From NCBI RefSeq assembly GCF_004341385.1, contig NZ_SLXE01000002.1:90743-154742 (forward strand): a stretch of 64,000 nt of DNA. Reading direction: 5' to 3'. Both the position numbers and the translations under genes were made by a program. The stretch comes from Uruburuella suis. Its GTDB lineage: Bacteria; Pseudomonadota; Gammaproteobacteria; Burkholderiales; Neisseriaceae. Numbering within the stretch: the stretch's first letter is position 1; each line of letters opens with the position of its first letter. Under the pieces are notes generated by a model, which saw only the letters and a list, made by a program, of their open reading frames with translations, was not told the DNA's origin and did not search any database. Shown piece after piece: positions 1 through 9,275 of this stretch.

Positions 1-2648
1 GCGATTTCATGATGCGCCCGCGCCACGCTTTTCATTTTCTCGATGTGCGCAAGCAGGTTTTGCTGCGACTCGGCATCAATCACCGGGCCGATATCGGTGT
101 TTAACAACGCAGGATTGCCCACACGCCATTCATCCATCGCGCCTTTAATCATGGCAATCATGTGATCGGCCACTTCTTCCTGCACACACAACACGCGCAA
201 GGCTGAGCAGCGTTGGCCGGCGGAATCGAAAGCGGAATTGAGCACATCGGCGCACACTTGCTCGGCCAGCGCGGTGGAATCGACAATCATCGCATTCATG
301 CCGCCGGTTTCGGCGATTAATACGGGGCTGTCTTCACGGGCGGCAAGATTGCAGTTAATCAGCTGCGCCACTTCGGTGGAGCCGGTGAAAATCACGCCGT
401 TGATGCGCGCATCTTGCGTGAGCGCCGCGCCCACATCGCCCGCGCCGGGCAAGAGCTGCAACACGTTGCGCGGCACGCCCGCTTCGTGCATCAGCCGCAC
501 GGCAAAATGGGCAATCAGCGTGGTTTGCTCGGCCGGCTTGGCCAGCACCACATTGCCCGCCGCCAATGCCGCCGTCACTTCGCCGGTGAAAATCGCCAGC
601 GGGAAATTCCACGGGCTGATGGCGGCCACCGTGCCCAGCGGCGCGCGCGCGGCGCAAGTGGTTTCGGCTTCATCGGCATAATAGCGGCAGAAATCCACCG
701 CCTCGCGCACTTCGGCAATCGCGTTTTGCAGCGTTTTGCCCGCTTCGCGCACGGCAAGCATCATCAGCTCGGCCATATTGGCTTCAAAACGCAAAGCCAC
801 ATTGCGTAAAATTTCAGCCCGCTCAAACGGCGTAACCGCCGCCCAAGAAGCTTCCACGCTTTTGGCCGCCGCCACGATTTCAGCCACATCTTCGGCCCGC
901 ACAAAAGCGGCCGTGCCCACAATATCGCTAAAATCGGCGGGGTTGCGCACCGCTTGCGCCGCGGCCGCCTGCGCATCTGTTGCGAGCAGCGGCGCGGCGG
1001 CATCGGTTTGCTGCACAGCGGCATTCATTTGCACTTCCAGCTGCTTCAACACCGCTTCATTGCTCAAGTCCAGCCCTTTGGCGTTCAGACGGCCTTTGCC
1101 ATACAAATGACGCGGCAGCGGCAAAGCGGCATGCATTTTGCCCTGCGTGTGCGCAGCGGCATCGAGCGGGCATTGCACCAAATCATCGATGCTCACGTTT
1201 TCGTCTACGATTTGGTTTACAAATGAAGAATTTGCGCCGTTTTCGAGCAAGCGGCGCACCAAATAGGCCAGCAGCGTTTCGTGCGTGCCTACCGGTGCAT
1301 AAATGCGGCAGCGGCGGCCTAGGTTTTGCTCGCCCACCACTTGGTCATACAGGGTTTCGCCCATGCCGTGCAGGCATTGGTGCTCGAAATCTTTGCCCAA
1401 GCCCATTTGGTAAATCGCCGCCAAGGTGTAGGCATTGTGGGTGGCAAATTGCGGAAACACCGCATCTTGCGCCGCCAAAAGCTTGCGCGCACACGCCAGA
1501 TAGGAAACATCGGTGTGCACTTTGCGGGTGTAAACCGGATAGCCCTCAAGGCCGTCCACCTGCGCCCATTTCACTTCGCTGTCCCAATACGCGCCTTTCA
1601 CCAAGCGTATCATCAGCTTTTGTTTGTTGCGCCGTGCCAAATCCACCAGATAATCAATCACAAACGGGCAGCGCTTTTGATAAGCCTGCACCACAAAACC
1701 GATGCCGTTAAAACCGGCCAAATCGGGGTCGGACACCAGCGCTTCCATCAAATCGAGCGACAATTCGAGCCGGTTGGCTTCTTCGGCATCGATGTTCAAA
1801 CCGATATCGTATTGTTTGGCCAATAAAAACAAATCTTTCAGGCGCGGCAGCAGCTCTGCCATCACGCGCTCGTGCTGGGCGCGCACATAGCGCGGATGAA
1901 TGGCGGAAAGCTTCACCGAAATGCCGTTGCCCTCATACACGCCCGCACCGGCGGCATCTTTGCCGATGGCGTGAATGGCGTGCACATAATCCTGATAATA
2001 GCGATCGGCATCGGCCTGCGTCATCGCCGCTTCGCCAAGCATATCGAATGAAAAACGGTAGCCCGATTTTTCGCGCTCTTTACCGTTTTTCAGCGCTTCT
2101 TCAATGGTCTGCCCGGTCACAAACTGCTTGCCGAGAAGGCGCATGGCATAATCCACGCCTTTGCGTATCAACGGCTCGCCGCCCTTGCCCACCACGCGTG
2201 TGAGCGCCGAGCCGAGGTTTTGGCCGCTGTTGGCCGCGGTGAGTTTGCCTGTGATCAGCAAGCCCCAGGCGGCGGCGTTGACAAACAACGACGGGCTGTG
2301 GTTGAGATGGCTCTGCCAATTGCCGCCGGATAATTTATCCTGAATCAGCTTATTGCGGGTGGCATTATCGGGAATGCGCAGCAGCGCTTCGGCCAAACAC
2401 ATCAGCGCCACGCCCTCTTCGCTCGACAAAGAAAATTCGTGCATCAGCGCATCCACGCCGCTGGCCTTGCTGCGGTTAGCACGCACCTGCGTCACCAAAC
2501 GGCGCGCCAGTTTTTCGGCGGCGGCTTTTTCATCGGTGCTCATCTGCGCCTGCACCAGCATATCGGCCACCGCCTCGGCTTCATCGCGGCGGTAGGCGGC
2601 GGTAACGGCATCACGCAATGCGGATTGGCTGTGGGAAAAATCAAACAT
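1..2648 (-). CDS. putA: Bifunctional proline dehydrogenase / P5C dehydrogenase PutA (3' end outside window)
   Basis: PutA oxidises proline to glutamate in two steps, using an FAD-dependent proline dehydrogenase domain and then an NAD-dependent aldehyde dehydrogenase domain. The frame is open from an ATG at 2648 to the window edge, 882 codons. The N-terminus starts MFDFSHSQSALRDAV and has no ribbon-helix-helix domain like that of E. coli PutA, so this version should be purely enzymatic. The aldehyde dehydrogenase half shows the general-base Glu in AETGG (about residue 780) and the catalytic Cys in SAGQRCSAL (about residue 814). The C-terminal end is missing. The next gene upstream on the same strand (2800-3741) is an OCD-family gene that could supply proline. 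The family assignment is firm. Confidence 0.96.
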   Translation of the reverse strand, partial: MFDFSHSQSALRDAVTAAYRRDEAEAVADMLVQAQMSTDEKAAAEKLARRLVTQVRANRSKASGVDALMHEFSLSSEEGVALMCLAEALLRIPDNATRNKLIQDKLSGGNWQSHLNHSPSLFVNAAAWGLLITGKLTAANSGQNLGSALTRVVGKGGEPLIRKGVDYAMRLLGKQFVTGQTIEEALKNGKEREKSGYRFSFDMLGEAAMTQADADRYYQDYVHAIHAIGKDAAGAGVYEGNGISVKLSAIHPRYVRAQHERVMAELLPRLKDLFLLAKQYDIGLNIDAEEANRLELSLDLMEALVSDPDLAGFNGIGFVVQAYQKRCPFVIDYLVDLARRNKQKLMIRLVKGAYWDSEVKWAQVDGLEGYPVYTRKVHTDVSYLACARKLLAAQDAVFPQFATHNAYTLAAIYQMGLGKDFEHQCLHGMGETLYDQVVGEQNLGRRCRIYAPVGTHETLLAYLVRRLLENGANSSFVNQIVDENVSIDDLVQCPLDAAAHTQGKMHAALPLPRHLYGKGRLNAKGLDLSNEAVLKQLEVQMNAAVQQTDAAAPLLATDAQAAAAQAVRNPADFSDIVGTAAFVRAEDVAEIVAAAKSVEASWAAVTPFERAEILRNVALRFEANMAELMMLAVREAGKTLQNAIAEVREAVDFCRYYADEAETTCAARAPLGTVAAISPWNFPLAIFTGEVTAALAAGNVVLAKPAEQTTLIAHFAVRLMHEAGVPRNVLQLLPGAGDVGAALTQDARINGVIFTGSTEVAQLINCNLAAREDSPVLIAETGGMNAMIVDSTALAEQVCADVLNSAFDSAGQRCSALRVLCVQEEVADHMIAMIKGAMDEWRVGNPALLNTDIGPVIDAESQQNLLAHIEKMKSVARAHHEI

Positions 2649-2799
2649 ATTCATCCTCTATCATCTTTCATCGTGCAAATCGGCGTGGCCGGCAAAGTGC
2701 TCGGCACGATTCGTTTATTAACATCAGCATATCAGCATTCGGCAGATAATTTGCATTTTTATCTTTATCCGCCCAACGAGGCCGTCTGAACATTTCGAT

Positions 2800-3741
2800 T
2801 TAGCGTTCACTGCCGCCCTGATAAACCAAAATGGCTGCCGCCAAATCTTCAGAAGCCGCGCCCACGGCTTTATACACGGTGATTTCATCGGCGCGCGTGC
2901 GCCCCGGGTGCAGGCCGCGGCACAAGCCGGCCAAATCCGAGCGCACCTGCTCGCGCACAAATACGCCCGCGGCCATCGGCGACAACAAATCGCCGGCTTT
3001 ATCGAGCGCCTCGTCGGTGTCGACAAACACCGAAGTGTCGGCAAACACGGCATCCTCCGATTCGCGCATATCGGGCTTGAAGCTGCCGATCAAATCCAGA
3101 TGCGCGCCTTTTTGCAGCCATTGCCGTTGCACCAGCGGCGCGGTGGATAAAGTGGCGCAACTGATGATGTCGCTGCTGCGCACGGCAGCTTCCAAATCGG
3201 CCACGGCTTCGGCTTGAAAGCCCTGCTGCTGCAAATCTTCGGCCAAGCGGCAGGCTTTGTTGAAATCAATATTCCAAATGCGCACGTGTTTGATGTCGCG
3301 CACGGCGGCATAAGCCGGCGCAATTTCGCGCGCCACATTGCCCGCGCCCACAATCAGCAGGCTTTGTGCATCTTGGCGCGCCAGATAATCGGCGGCCAGC
3401 GCCGAAGCGGCGGCCGTGCGGCGGCAGGTGATTTGGTTGCCGTCGAGCACCGCCACCGGCACGCCGTTTTGCGCGTCAAACAAAGTATAAGTGGAATGCA
3501 GCCCCGGCAGGCCGTGTTTACTGCCGTTTTCCGGGTAAATGGTCACATGCTTGATGCCCAAAAAGCGGTTTTTCTGCCAAGCGGGCATAATCAATAATGT
3601 GGCCGCAGCATCATCGCTCTCAAGCGCATGAATGTGGCGGCGCGGCACGGTGCAGCCTTCCACAAACATCGTGTGCACGGCTTGGATTAAGGCCGGATAA
3701 GGCAGCCCGGCACCGGTGGCTTCATAATCAAAAATTTTCAT
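2800..3741 (-). CDS. Ornithine cyclodeaminase / mu-crystallin family protein, possibly pyrroline-2-carboxylate reductase
   Basis: A 313-residue protein with a Rossmann NAD(P) motif (VGAGNVA, about residue 130) and the family stretch CRRTAAASALAADYLA before it. Members either deaminate ornithine to proline or reduce Delta1-pyrroline-2-carboxylate or similar imines. The segment DLIGSFKPDMRE stands where true ornithine cyclodeaminases carry a Gly-Asp with the catalytic Asp, which favours the reductase role; this is my inference from remembered family alignments. Either activity makes L-proline, the PutA substrate, and putA lies 151 bases downstream on the same strand. The start is preceded by GGAG (AAAGGAGAAATGG context). 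Divergent from the XRE-cupin regulator at 3917. Confidence 0.85.
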   Translation of the reverse strand: MKIFDYEATGAGLPYPALIQAVHTMFVEGCTVPRRHIHALESDDAAATLLIMPAWQKNRFLGIKHVTIYPENGSKHGLPGLHSTYTLFDAQNGVPVAVLDGNQITCRRTAAASALAADYLARQDAQSLLIVGAGNVAREIAPAYAAVRDIKHVRIWNIDFNKACRLAEDLQQQGFQAEAVADLEAAVRSSDIISCATLSTAPLVQRQWLQKGAHLDLIGSFKPDMRESEDAVFADTSVFVDTDEALDKAGDLLSPMAAGVFVREQVRSDLAGLCRGLHPGRTRADEITVYKAVGAASEDLAAAILVYQGGSER

Positions 3742-3823
3742 CCATTTCTCCTTTAATCAAAATGTGTTTTCAAATTCGTTTCATTTATTGATGCTCGGCA
3801 AGCTTATACAATCGGCTGTATTT

Positions 3824-3839
3824 TTCTCTGATAAGAGAA
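3824..3839. promoter_or_regulatory. Palindrome TTCTCT-N4-AGAGAA in the divergent ocd/regulator intergenic region
   Basis: The perfect 6+6 inverted repeat with a 4-base spacer lies between the two divergent genes and ahead of the XRE-cupin regulator. A second palindrome of related TTCT/AGAA character lies upstream of the transporter at 5938-5957. They are candidate operators for the regulator at 3917; no binding data. Confidence 0.35.
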
Positions 3840-3916
3840 TAAATAATCTATTTTGCTTGTGATAAAATCATGTATTAACGATATTTCATACTTTTGTTTC
3901 CGCCCTCGAAAACCTT

Positions 3917-4522
3917 ATGAATCCAAGCACCCACACCGACCTGCCGGCAGAAAACAGCAGCCTTTTTTTGGCGCGCCAAGTGCATGCTTTGCGCAAAAAA
4001 GCCGGCTTGACCTTGCAGCAGCTCAGCCGCAAAAGCGATGTTTCCGTGTCTACCCTTTCCAAAATCGAAAAAGGGCAGCTCTCGCCCACTTACGAAAAAA
4101 TCGTGTCGCTCGCCCGCGGGCTGGATGTGCCGATTGCCGCGCTTTTTCATGAAGAGAGCGCCCACACGCCCAACGGCCGCCTGGCCGTTACCCGCGCCGG
4201 CAGCGCCCGAACCCACAGCACCAAGCAATACGATTATCAGGCGCTGTGTGCCGATTTGAGCAACAAGCGCTTCGTGCCGCTGCTCACCCGCATCAAGGCA
4301 CGCAGCCTGCGGGAATTTCCGGCGCTCTTGCAGCACGAGGGTGAAGAGTTTATTTATGTGCTGGCCGGCCAAATCACCGTGCACACCGATTTTTACCAAC
4401 CCATCGTGCTCAACTGCGGCGATGCCTGCTATTTCGACAGCACCATGGGGCACGCCTGTGTGGCCGGTGAAGAAGAGGCGCAAGTGTTGTGGGTGTCTTC
4501 CCATTCCACGCAAAACACTTAG
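3917..4522 (+). CDS. XRE-family transcriptional regulator with C-terminal cupin domain
   Basis: 201 residues. An N-terminal helix-turn-helix (about residues 17-72, including LTLQQLSRKSDVSVSTLSKIE) is joined to a small beta-barrel cupin domain (about 125-195, with EGEEFIYVLAGQITVH and LNCGDACYFDS). This architecture (SutR/PuuR-like) is typical of regulators that sense a small metabolite in the cupin and control nearby amino-acid or amine catabolism and transport genes. It sits between the divergent OCD-family gene and the convergent MHS transporter, so control of proline/ornithine uptake and breakdown is the simplest inference. The ATG at 3917 begins MNPSTHTD. Followed by a DUS-type hairpin shared with the convergent transporter. 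Confidence 0.88.
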   Translation: MNPSTHTDLPAENSSLFLARQVHALRKKAGLTLQQLSRKSDVSVSTLSKIEKGQLSPTYEKIVSLARGLDVPIAALFHEESAHTPNGRLAVTRAGSARTHSTKQYDYQALCADLSNKRFVPLLTRIKARSLREFPALLQHEGEEFIYVLAGQITVHTDFYQPIVLNCGDACYFDSTMGHACVAGEEEAQVLWVSSHSTQNT

Positions 4523-4554
4523 ATTTTGAATCGCTATCGCACCTTACCTTTTTA

Positions 4555-4598
4555 AAAAAGGCCGTCTGAAACCTGCAACCGTTTTCAGACGGCCTTTT
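4555..4598. terminator. DUS inverted-repeat hairpin, bidirectional
   Basis: AAAAAGGCCGTCTGAAA pairs with TTTCAGACGGCCTTTT across about 11 bases, between the convergent regulator and transporter. The A-run before and T-run after suit termination in both directions. Confidence 0.8.
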
Positions 4599-4600
4599 GA

Positions 4601-5881
4601 TTATTCATCCAACTGCCGCCCCGAACGCTCGCTCACCGCCGCAATCGCCACCAGCGACACCAGCCCGGTGAAAATAATATAAAGCGCAATCGGCACATAA
4701 GAGTGATCGAATTTTGCCAGCAGAAAAGTGGCCACCAAAGGTGCCGTGCCGCCGGCCAGCGCCGCGCCGATTTGATAGCCTAGGGTGATGCCGGTGTAGC
4801 GCACATTGCTTTTGAAAATTTCGGAAAACATCGTGCCCAACACCGCCGTGGTCGGCGCCCAAATCACGCCCAAACCGATTACCGTAGCCAGAATCAGCAT
4901 GCTGAACGAGCGGGTTTGCAAGAGCCAGAAATAGGGAAAAGCATAAGCCATCATCATCAACACCCCGGCGATATACACCGTTTTGCGGCCGATTCTGTCG
5001 GAGAGCGCGCCCATCAGCGGAATGAGCAGTGTGGTCACCACCGTGGCCACGGTCACCGCGTTGAGCGCCTGTGTGCGGCTGAAGCCGAGCTCTTTGGTGG
5101 CGTAATACACAATAAAAGTCGACATAATGTAAAAAGGCGCGGTTTCCACAAATTTCGCCCCCACCGCAATCAACACCTCGCGCTTGTGGTGTTTGAGCGT
5201 TTCGAGCAGCGGCACCGCCACCACATTGCCGGCCGCTTGGTTTTTCTTAAACGAAGGCGTTTCATCAATGCCTTTGCGTATCCACAAGCCCACAAACACC
5301 AGCACCGCGCTCAGCACAAAAGGCACCCGCCAGCCCCACGATAAAAACACATCATCAGGCAGCATGCTCATCACAGTGAGCGCCAGCGTGGCCAAAAGCA
5401 TGCCGATGGTCACGCCCATTTGCGGCACGCTGCCGAAAAAGCCGCGCCGCTCTTTGGGCGCATATTCCACCGCCAGCAGCATCGCCCCGCCCCACTCGCC
5501 GCCGATGCCCAAGCCCTGCACCAAGCGCAGCAGCACCATCAAAATCGGCGCGGCAATACCGATGGCCTGATAAGTCGGCAGCAAGCCCATCAACACCGTG
5601 GCGCCGCCCATCAAGCCCAAAGTGAGCACCAAGGTTTTCTTGCGGCCGATCCGATCGCCGATGTGGCTGAAAATAATGCCGCCGAAAGGGCGGATAAAGA
5701 AAGAGAGCGCAAAAGAAGCAAAAGCCAGCATGGTGCCCACGGCCGGATCTTCAGCGGGGAAAAACAGCTGGTTAAACACCAAAGCGGCCACCGTGCCGTA
5801 AAGAAAATAATCAAACCACTCAATCGAACTGCCGATCAGGCTGGCCCAAAGCACCCGCTTGGATACGGTTTCTGTTTTCAT
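4601..5881 (-). CDS. MHS-family major facilitator transporter (ProP/KgtP/ShiA type)
   Basis: 426 residues with about 12 hydrophobic segments. The start region SSIEWFDYFLYG and the loop DRIGRKKTLV are signatures of the metabolite:H+ symporter family, which imports proline/betaine, alpha-ketoglutarate, shikimate or dicarboxylates. A further signature, LGIGGEWGGAMLL, is present. The substrate cannot be read from the sequence. Placement beside putA, an OCD-family enzyme and their probable regulator makes proline, ornithine or a related compound a reasonable guess. A long AT-rich leader with a perfect palindrome (5938-5957) lies upstream. Confidence 0.88.
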   Translation of the reverse strand: MKTETVSKRVLWASLIGSSIEWFDYFLYGTVAALVFNQLFFPAEDPAVGTMLAFASFALSFFIRPFGGIIFSHIGDRIGRKKTLVLTLGLMGGATVLMGLLPTYQAIGIAAPILMVLLRLVQGLGIGGEWGGAMLLAVEYAPKERRGFFGSVPQMGVTIGMLLATLALTVMSMLPDDVFLSWGWRVPFVLSAVLVFVGLWIRKGIDETPSFKKNQAAGNVVAVPLLETLKHHKREVLIAVGAKFVETAPFYIMSTFIVYYATKELGFSRTQALNAVTVATVVTTLLIPLMGALSDRIGRKTVYIAGVLMMMAYAFPYFWLLQTRSFSMLILATVIGLGVIWAPTTAVLGTMFSEIFKSNVRYTGITLGYQIGAALAGGTAPLVATFLLAKFDHSYVPIALYIIFTGLVSLVAIAAVSERSGRQLDE

Positions 5882-5937
5882 CTTGCTTCCTCTCCATTTA
5901 TATTTTTAAAGATGTGTAATTATTGTATAAGAGATTT

Positions 5938-5957
5938 AATTTTCTTAAAAGAAAATT
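5938..5957. promoter_or_regulatory. Perfect palindrome AATTTTCTT-AA-AAGAAAATT upstream of the MHS transporter
   Basis: 9+9 inverted repeat with a two-base centre, 57 bases before the transporter ATG. Candidate operator; compare with the TTCTCT/AGAGAA palindrome at 3824. It could also be an incidental AT-rich palindrome. Confidence 0.3.
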
Positions 5958-6141
5958 TTAAGATGATATGCAGATATCTTCTTAGCCGCCTATCCTTGAG
6001 CGTGCATTTCCAAGCACATCGTTTTTGCACACATCAAACTGTTTTCAGACGGCCAATATCACGTACAATGTTTGCATTCATTTTTACAAACTGCGGCCGG
6101 CTTTTTTCAGACGGCCTCTTTGATTCGGACATCACACAACC

Positions 6142-7557
6142 ATGACCACACCGCCCGCCCTTCCCAAGCCTGCGCCCTCGCGCTGGCTGCCGCTTCTGCT
6201 GGCGGTGGCCATTTTCATGCAGATGCTCGACACCACCATTCTCAACACGGCGCTGCCGAAAATGGCGCTCGATTTGAATGAATCGCCGCTCAATATGCAG
6301 TCGGCCGTGATTGCCTATGCGCTCACGCTGGCGCTTCTGATTCCGCTCAGCGGCTATTTGGCCGACCGCTTCGGCACGCGTTCGGTGTTTATCGCTTCGA
6401 TGGGCATATTCGTGCTCGGCTCTGTTTTATGCGCCGCCGCGCCCAATCTTTCCATGCTGCTGGTGGCACGGGTGATTCAGGGCATAGGCGGCTCGATGTT
6501 GGTGCCGGTGCCGCGGCTCACGCTTTTGCGCGTTTACGATAAATCACAGCTGCTCAATGCCATCAATTATGCGGTGATGCCGGCGCTTATCGGGCCGGTG
6601 CTGGGGCCTTTGGTGGGCGGCTATTTGGTAGACTATGCCAGCTGGCATTGGATTTTCCTGATTAATGTGCCCATCGGCATCGCCGGCATGGTGTTTGCGC
6701 TCAAGGTGATGCCCGACCTTAAGGGCGAAGGAAAAGAGCATTTCGATGTGGTCGGCTTTCTGCTGTTTGCCGCAGCCGCCTGCTCGCTGAGTTTATCGGT
6801 AGAAATCGTCACCCACCCCGGCACCCGCTTTTTCGCCATGCTGATGGCTCTAAGCGGCGCAGCCGCGCTGTGGCTTTACTGGCAGCACGCCAAGCGCGAT
6901 GATGCGCCGCTTTATGCGCGCAATCTTTTTCAGGTGCGCACTTTCCGGCTGGGGCTGGCGGGCAATTTGTTCAGCCGCTTGGGCATCAGCTCGGTGCCGT
7001 TTCTGCTGCCTTTGCTGTTTCAACTCGCCTTCGGCTTCAGCGCCAGCCTGTCGGGCTGGCTGCTCGCGCCGATTGCCATTGCCTCGATTTTGGTTAAGCC
7101 GCTCATCAAACCTTTGATGGGCTATTTCGGCTACCGCCGGGTGCTGGTGGCCAACACCCGCCTGCTCGGCTGCCTGATAATGTGTTTGGCCATTCCCTCG
7201 GCGCACACCCCTTTATGGCTGTGGGCAGCGCTGCTGTTTGTGGTGGGCATGGGCAACTCATTACAATTTTCCGCCATGAACACGCTCACCGTGGCCGACT
7301 TGCGCTCGTTTCAAGCCGGCAGCGGCAACAGCCTGATGGCCGTCAACCAGCAGCTGGCCATGAGCTTCGGCATCGCCTTGGGCGCGCTGATTTTGCAGTT
7401 TTTAAGCCAAAGCAGCATCGCCACCGATAATCTGCACGCCGCTTTTCGCTACACCTTTATTTATCTGGGCGCCATCACCTTTATCTCAAGCTGGATTTTC
7501 ATCGGCCTCGACAACCGCGATGGCCGCAACCTGACGCAAAAAGCATCCAAACCTTAA
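6142..7557 (+). CDS. DHA2-family MFS drug efflux transporter (MdtD/HsrA-like)
   Basis: 471 residues and about 14 transmembrane segments. Motif QMLDTTILNTALPKMA near residue 30 is the family motif D1 region, and GYLADRFGTRSVF is motif A. The family exports drugs, bile salts or other toxic organics using the proton gradient. Length and the opening segments resemble E. coli MdtD (471 aa) and HsrA. No membrane-fusion partner is adjacent, so it may work alone. The ATG follows a DUS in the leader. ppk2 starts 18 bases after the stop, so the two are probably co-transcribed. Confidence 0.88.
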   Translation: MTTPPALPKPAPSRWLPLLLAVAIFMQMLDTTILNTALPKMALDLNESPLNMQSAVIAYALTLALLIPLSGYLADRFGTRSVFIASMGIFVLGSVLCAAAPNLSMLLVARVIQGIGGSMLVPVPRLTLLRVYDKSQLLNAINYAVMPALIGPVLGPLVGGYLVDYASWHWIFLINVPIGIAGMVFALKVMPDLKGEGKEHFDVVGFLLFAAAACSLSLSVEIVTHPGTRFFAMLMALSGAAALWLYWQHAKRDDAPLYARNLFQVRTFRLGLAGNLFSRLGISSVPFLLPLLFQLAFGFSASLSGWLLAPIAIASILVKPLIKPLMGYFGYRRVLVANTRLLGCLIMCLAIPSAHTPLWLWAALLFVVGMGNSLQFSAMNTLTVADLRSFQAGSGNSLMAVNQQLAMSFGIALGALILQFLSQSSIATDNLHAAFRYTFIYLGAITFISSWIFIGLDNRDGRNLTQKASKP

Positions 7558-7575
7558 AGGAAAGGAGCATTTCTG

Positions 7576-8385
<810 letters not shown>

Positions 8386-8394
8386 TACCCATCC

Positions 8395-8446
8395 AAAAAA
8401 CATCAGGCCGTCTGAAACCAAAGTTTCAGACGGCCTGATGTTTTTC
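8395..8446 (+). terminator. Strong rho-independent terminator built from paired DUS
   Basis: A perfect 18-base stem (CATCAGGCCGTCTGAAAC and its complement, 4-base loop) is followed by TTTTT, directly after ppk2. Its A-run on the other side would also work on the minus strand. Confidence 0.9.
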
Positions 8447-8531
8447 AAAACCGATGCAAGCTTATCCGCCAAACACTTCTATGCCTGTGCGTATTCAAAA
8501 ATAAATGGTTTTGACAATCTTTTCAGACGGC

Positions 8532-9251
8532 CTATAAATACACAATCTCGCCGCTGCGCCCGCGGCTCTCCACGCTCGCCCACCACACGAAATCAGGCAT
8601 GATTTCTTCATAATCTTTGCGCTCGCTGCGCGCTTCGCCGGGGTGGGTTTTCATGCGTTGGGGCGAATTCACAGGGCCTGGCACGAGCACATTGGCGCGC
8701 AGATTTTCAAAGCGCTCCCATTCGTCGGCCGCCACTTTGCACAAATAATTCAGCGCCGCTTTCGATGCGCCGAAGCCGCCCCAATAAGCTTTCGGGTCTT
8801 CACTGTGGCTCTCGCCGACAAAAATCACCGAAGCATCGGCCGATTGTTTCAGCAGCGGCAAAAAGGCGCGGGTGAGCCCCATCGGCGCCACAGTGTTGAT
8901 GCGGTATTGGTTCACCCATTCGGCCACGGTTTGGAAATCGAGCGGCGAGAGCGCGTAGAAATAGCTGGCGCAATGCACGATGCCGTCGAGCCTGCCGCCG
9001 GTGGCTTCGGCAATGGTGGCGGCCAAGCGCTCAAATTCGGCCTCTTCGGCGCTGAGCAAATCAAAGCAGATGGCAAAAGGCTCGGGGCCGCCGGCAGCCA
9101 CGATTTCGTCATACACTTTTTCAAGCTTTTTCTGATGGCGCGCCACCAACACCACCGTGGCGCCGGCAGCGGCATACGCTTTGGCCACTTGCTCGCCTAT
9201 GCCTTGCGATGCGCCGGTGACCAGCAGGATTTTTTCTTGCAGTTGAGCCAT
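8532..9251 (-). CDS. YciK-like short-chain dehydrogenase/reductase with Phe in place of the catalytic Tyr
   Basis: 239 residues with the NAD(P) motif TGASQGIG (residues 12-19) and an NTVAP segment. The sequence aligns by eye with the YciK group of classical SDRs. At the active site the expected YxxxK reads FGASK (in YWGGFGASKAAL); the codon is TTC, so the catalytic Tyr is Phe. Lys is kept, and a Tyr lies four residues earlier. Either the neighbouring Tyr substitutes or the protein has lost normal reductase chemistry. It lies just downstream of hpnE on the same strand with a 24-base gap. Confidence 0.85.
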   Translation of the reverse strand: MAQLQEKILLVTGASQGIGEQVAKAYAAAGATVVLVARHQKKLEKVYDEIVAAGGPEPFAICFDLLSAEEAEFERLAATIAEATGGRLDGIVHCASYFYALSPLDFQTVAEWVNQYRINTVAPMGLTRAFLPLLKQSADASVIFVGESHSEDPKAYWGGFGASKAALNYLCKVAADEWERFENLRANVLVPGPVNSPQRMKTHPGEARSERKDYEEIMPDFVWWASVESRGRSGEIVYL

Positions 9252-9275
9252 TTTATTGTTTTCCTTTAAGCAGTT

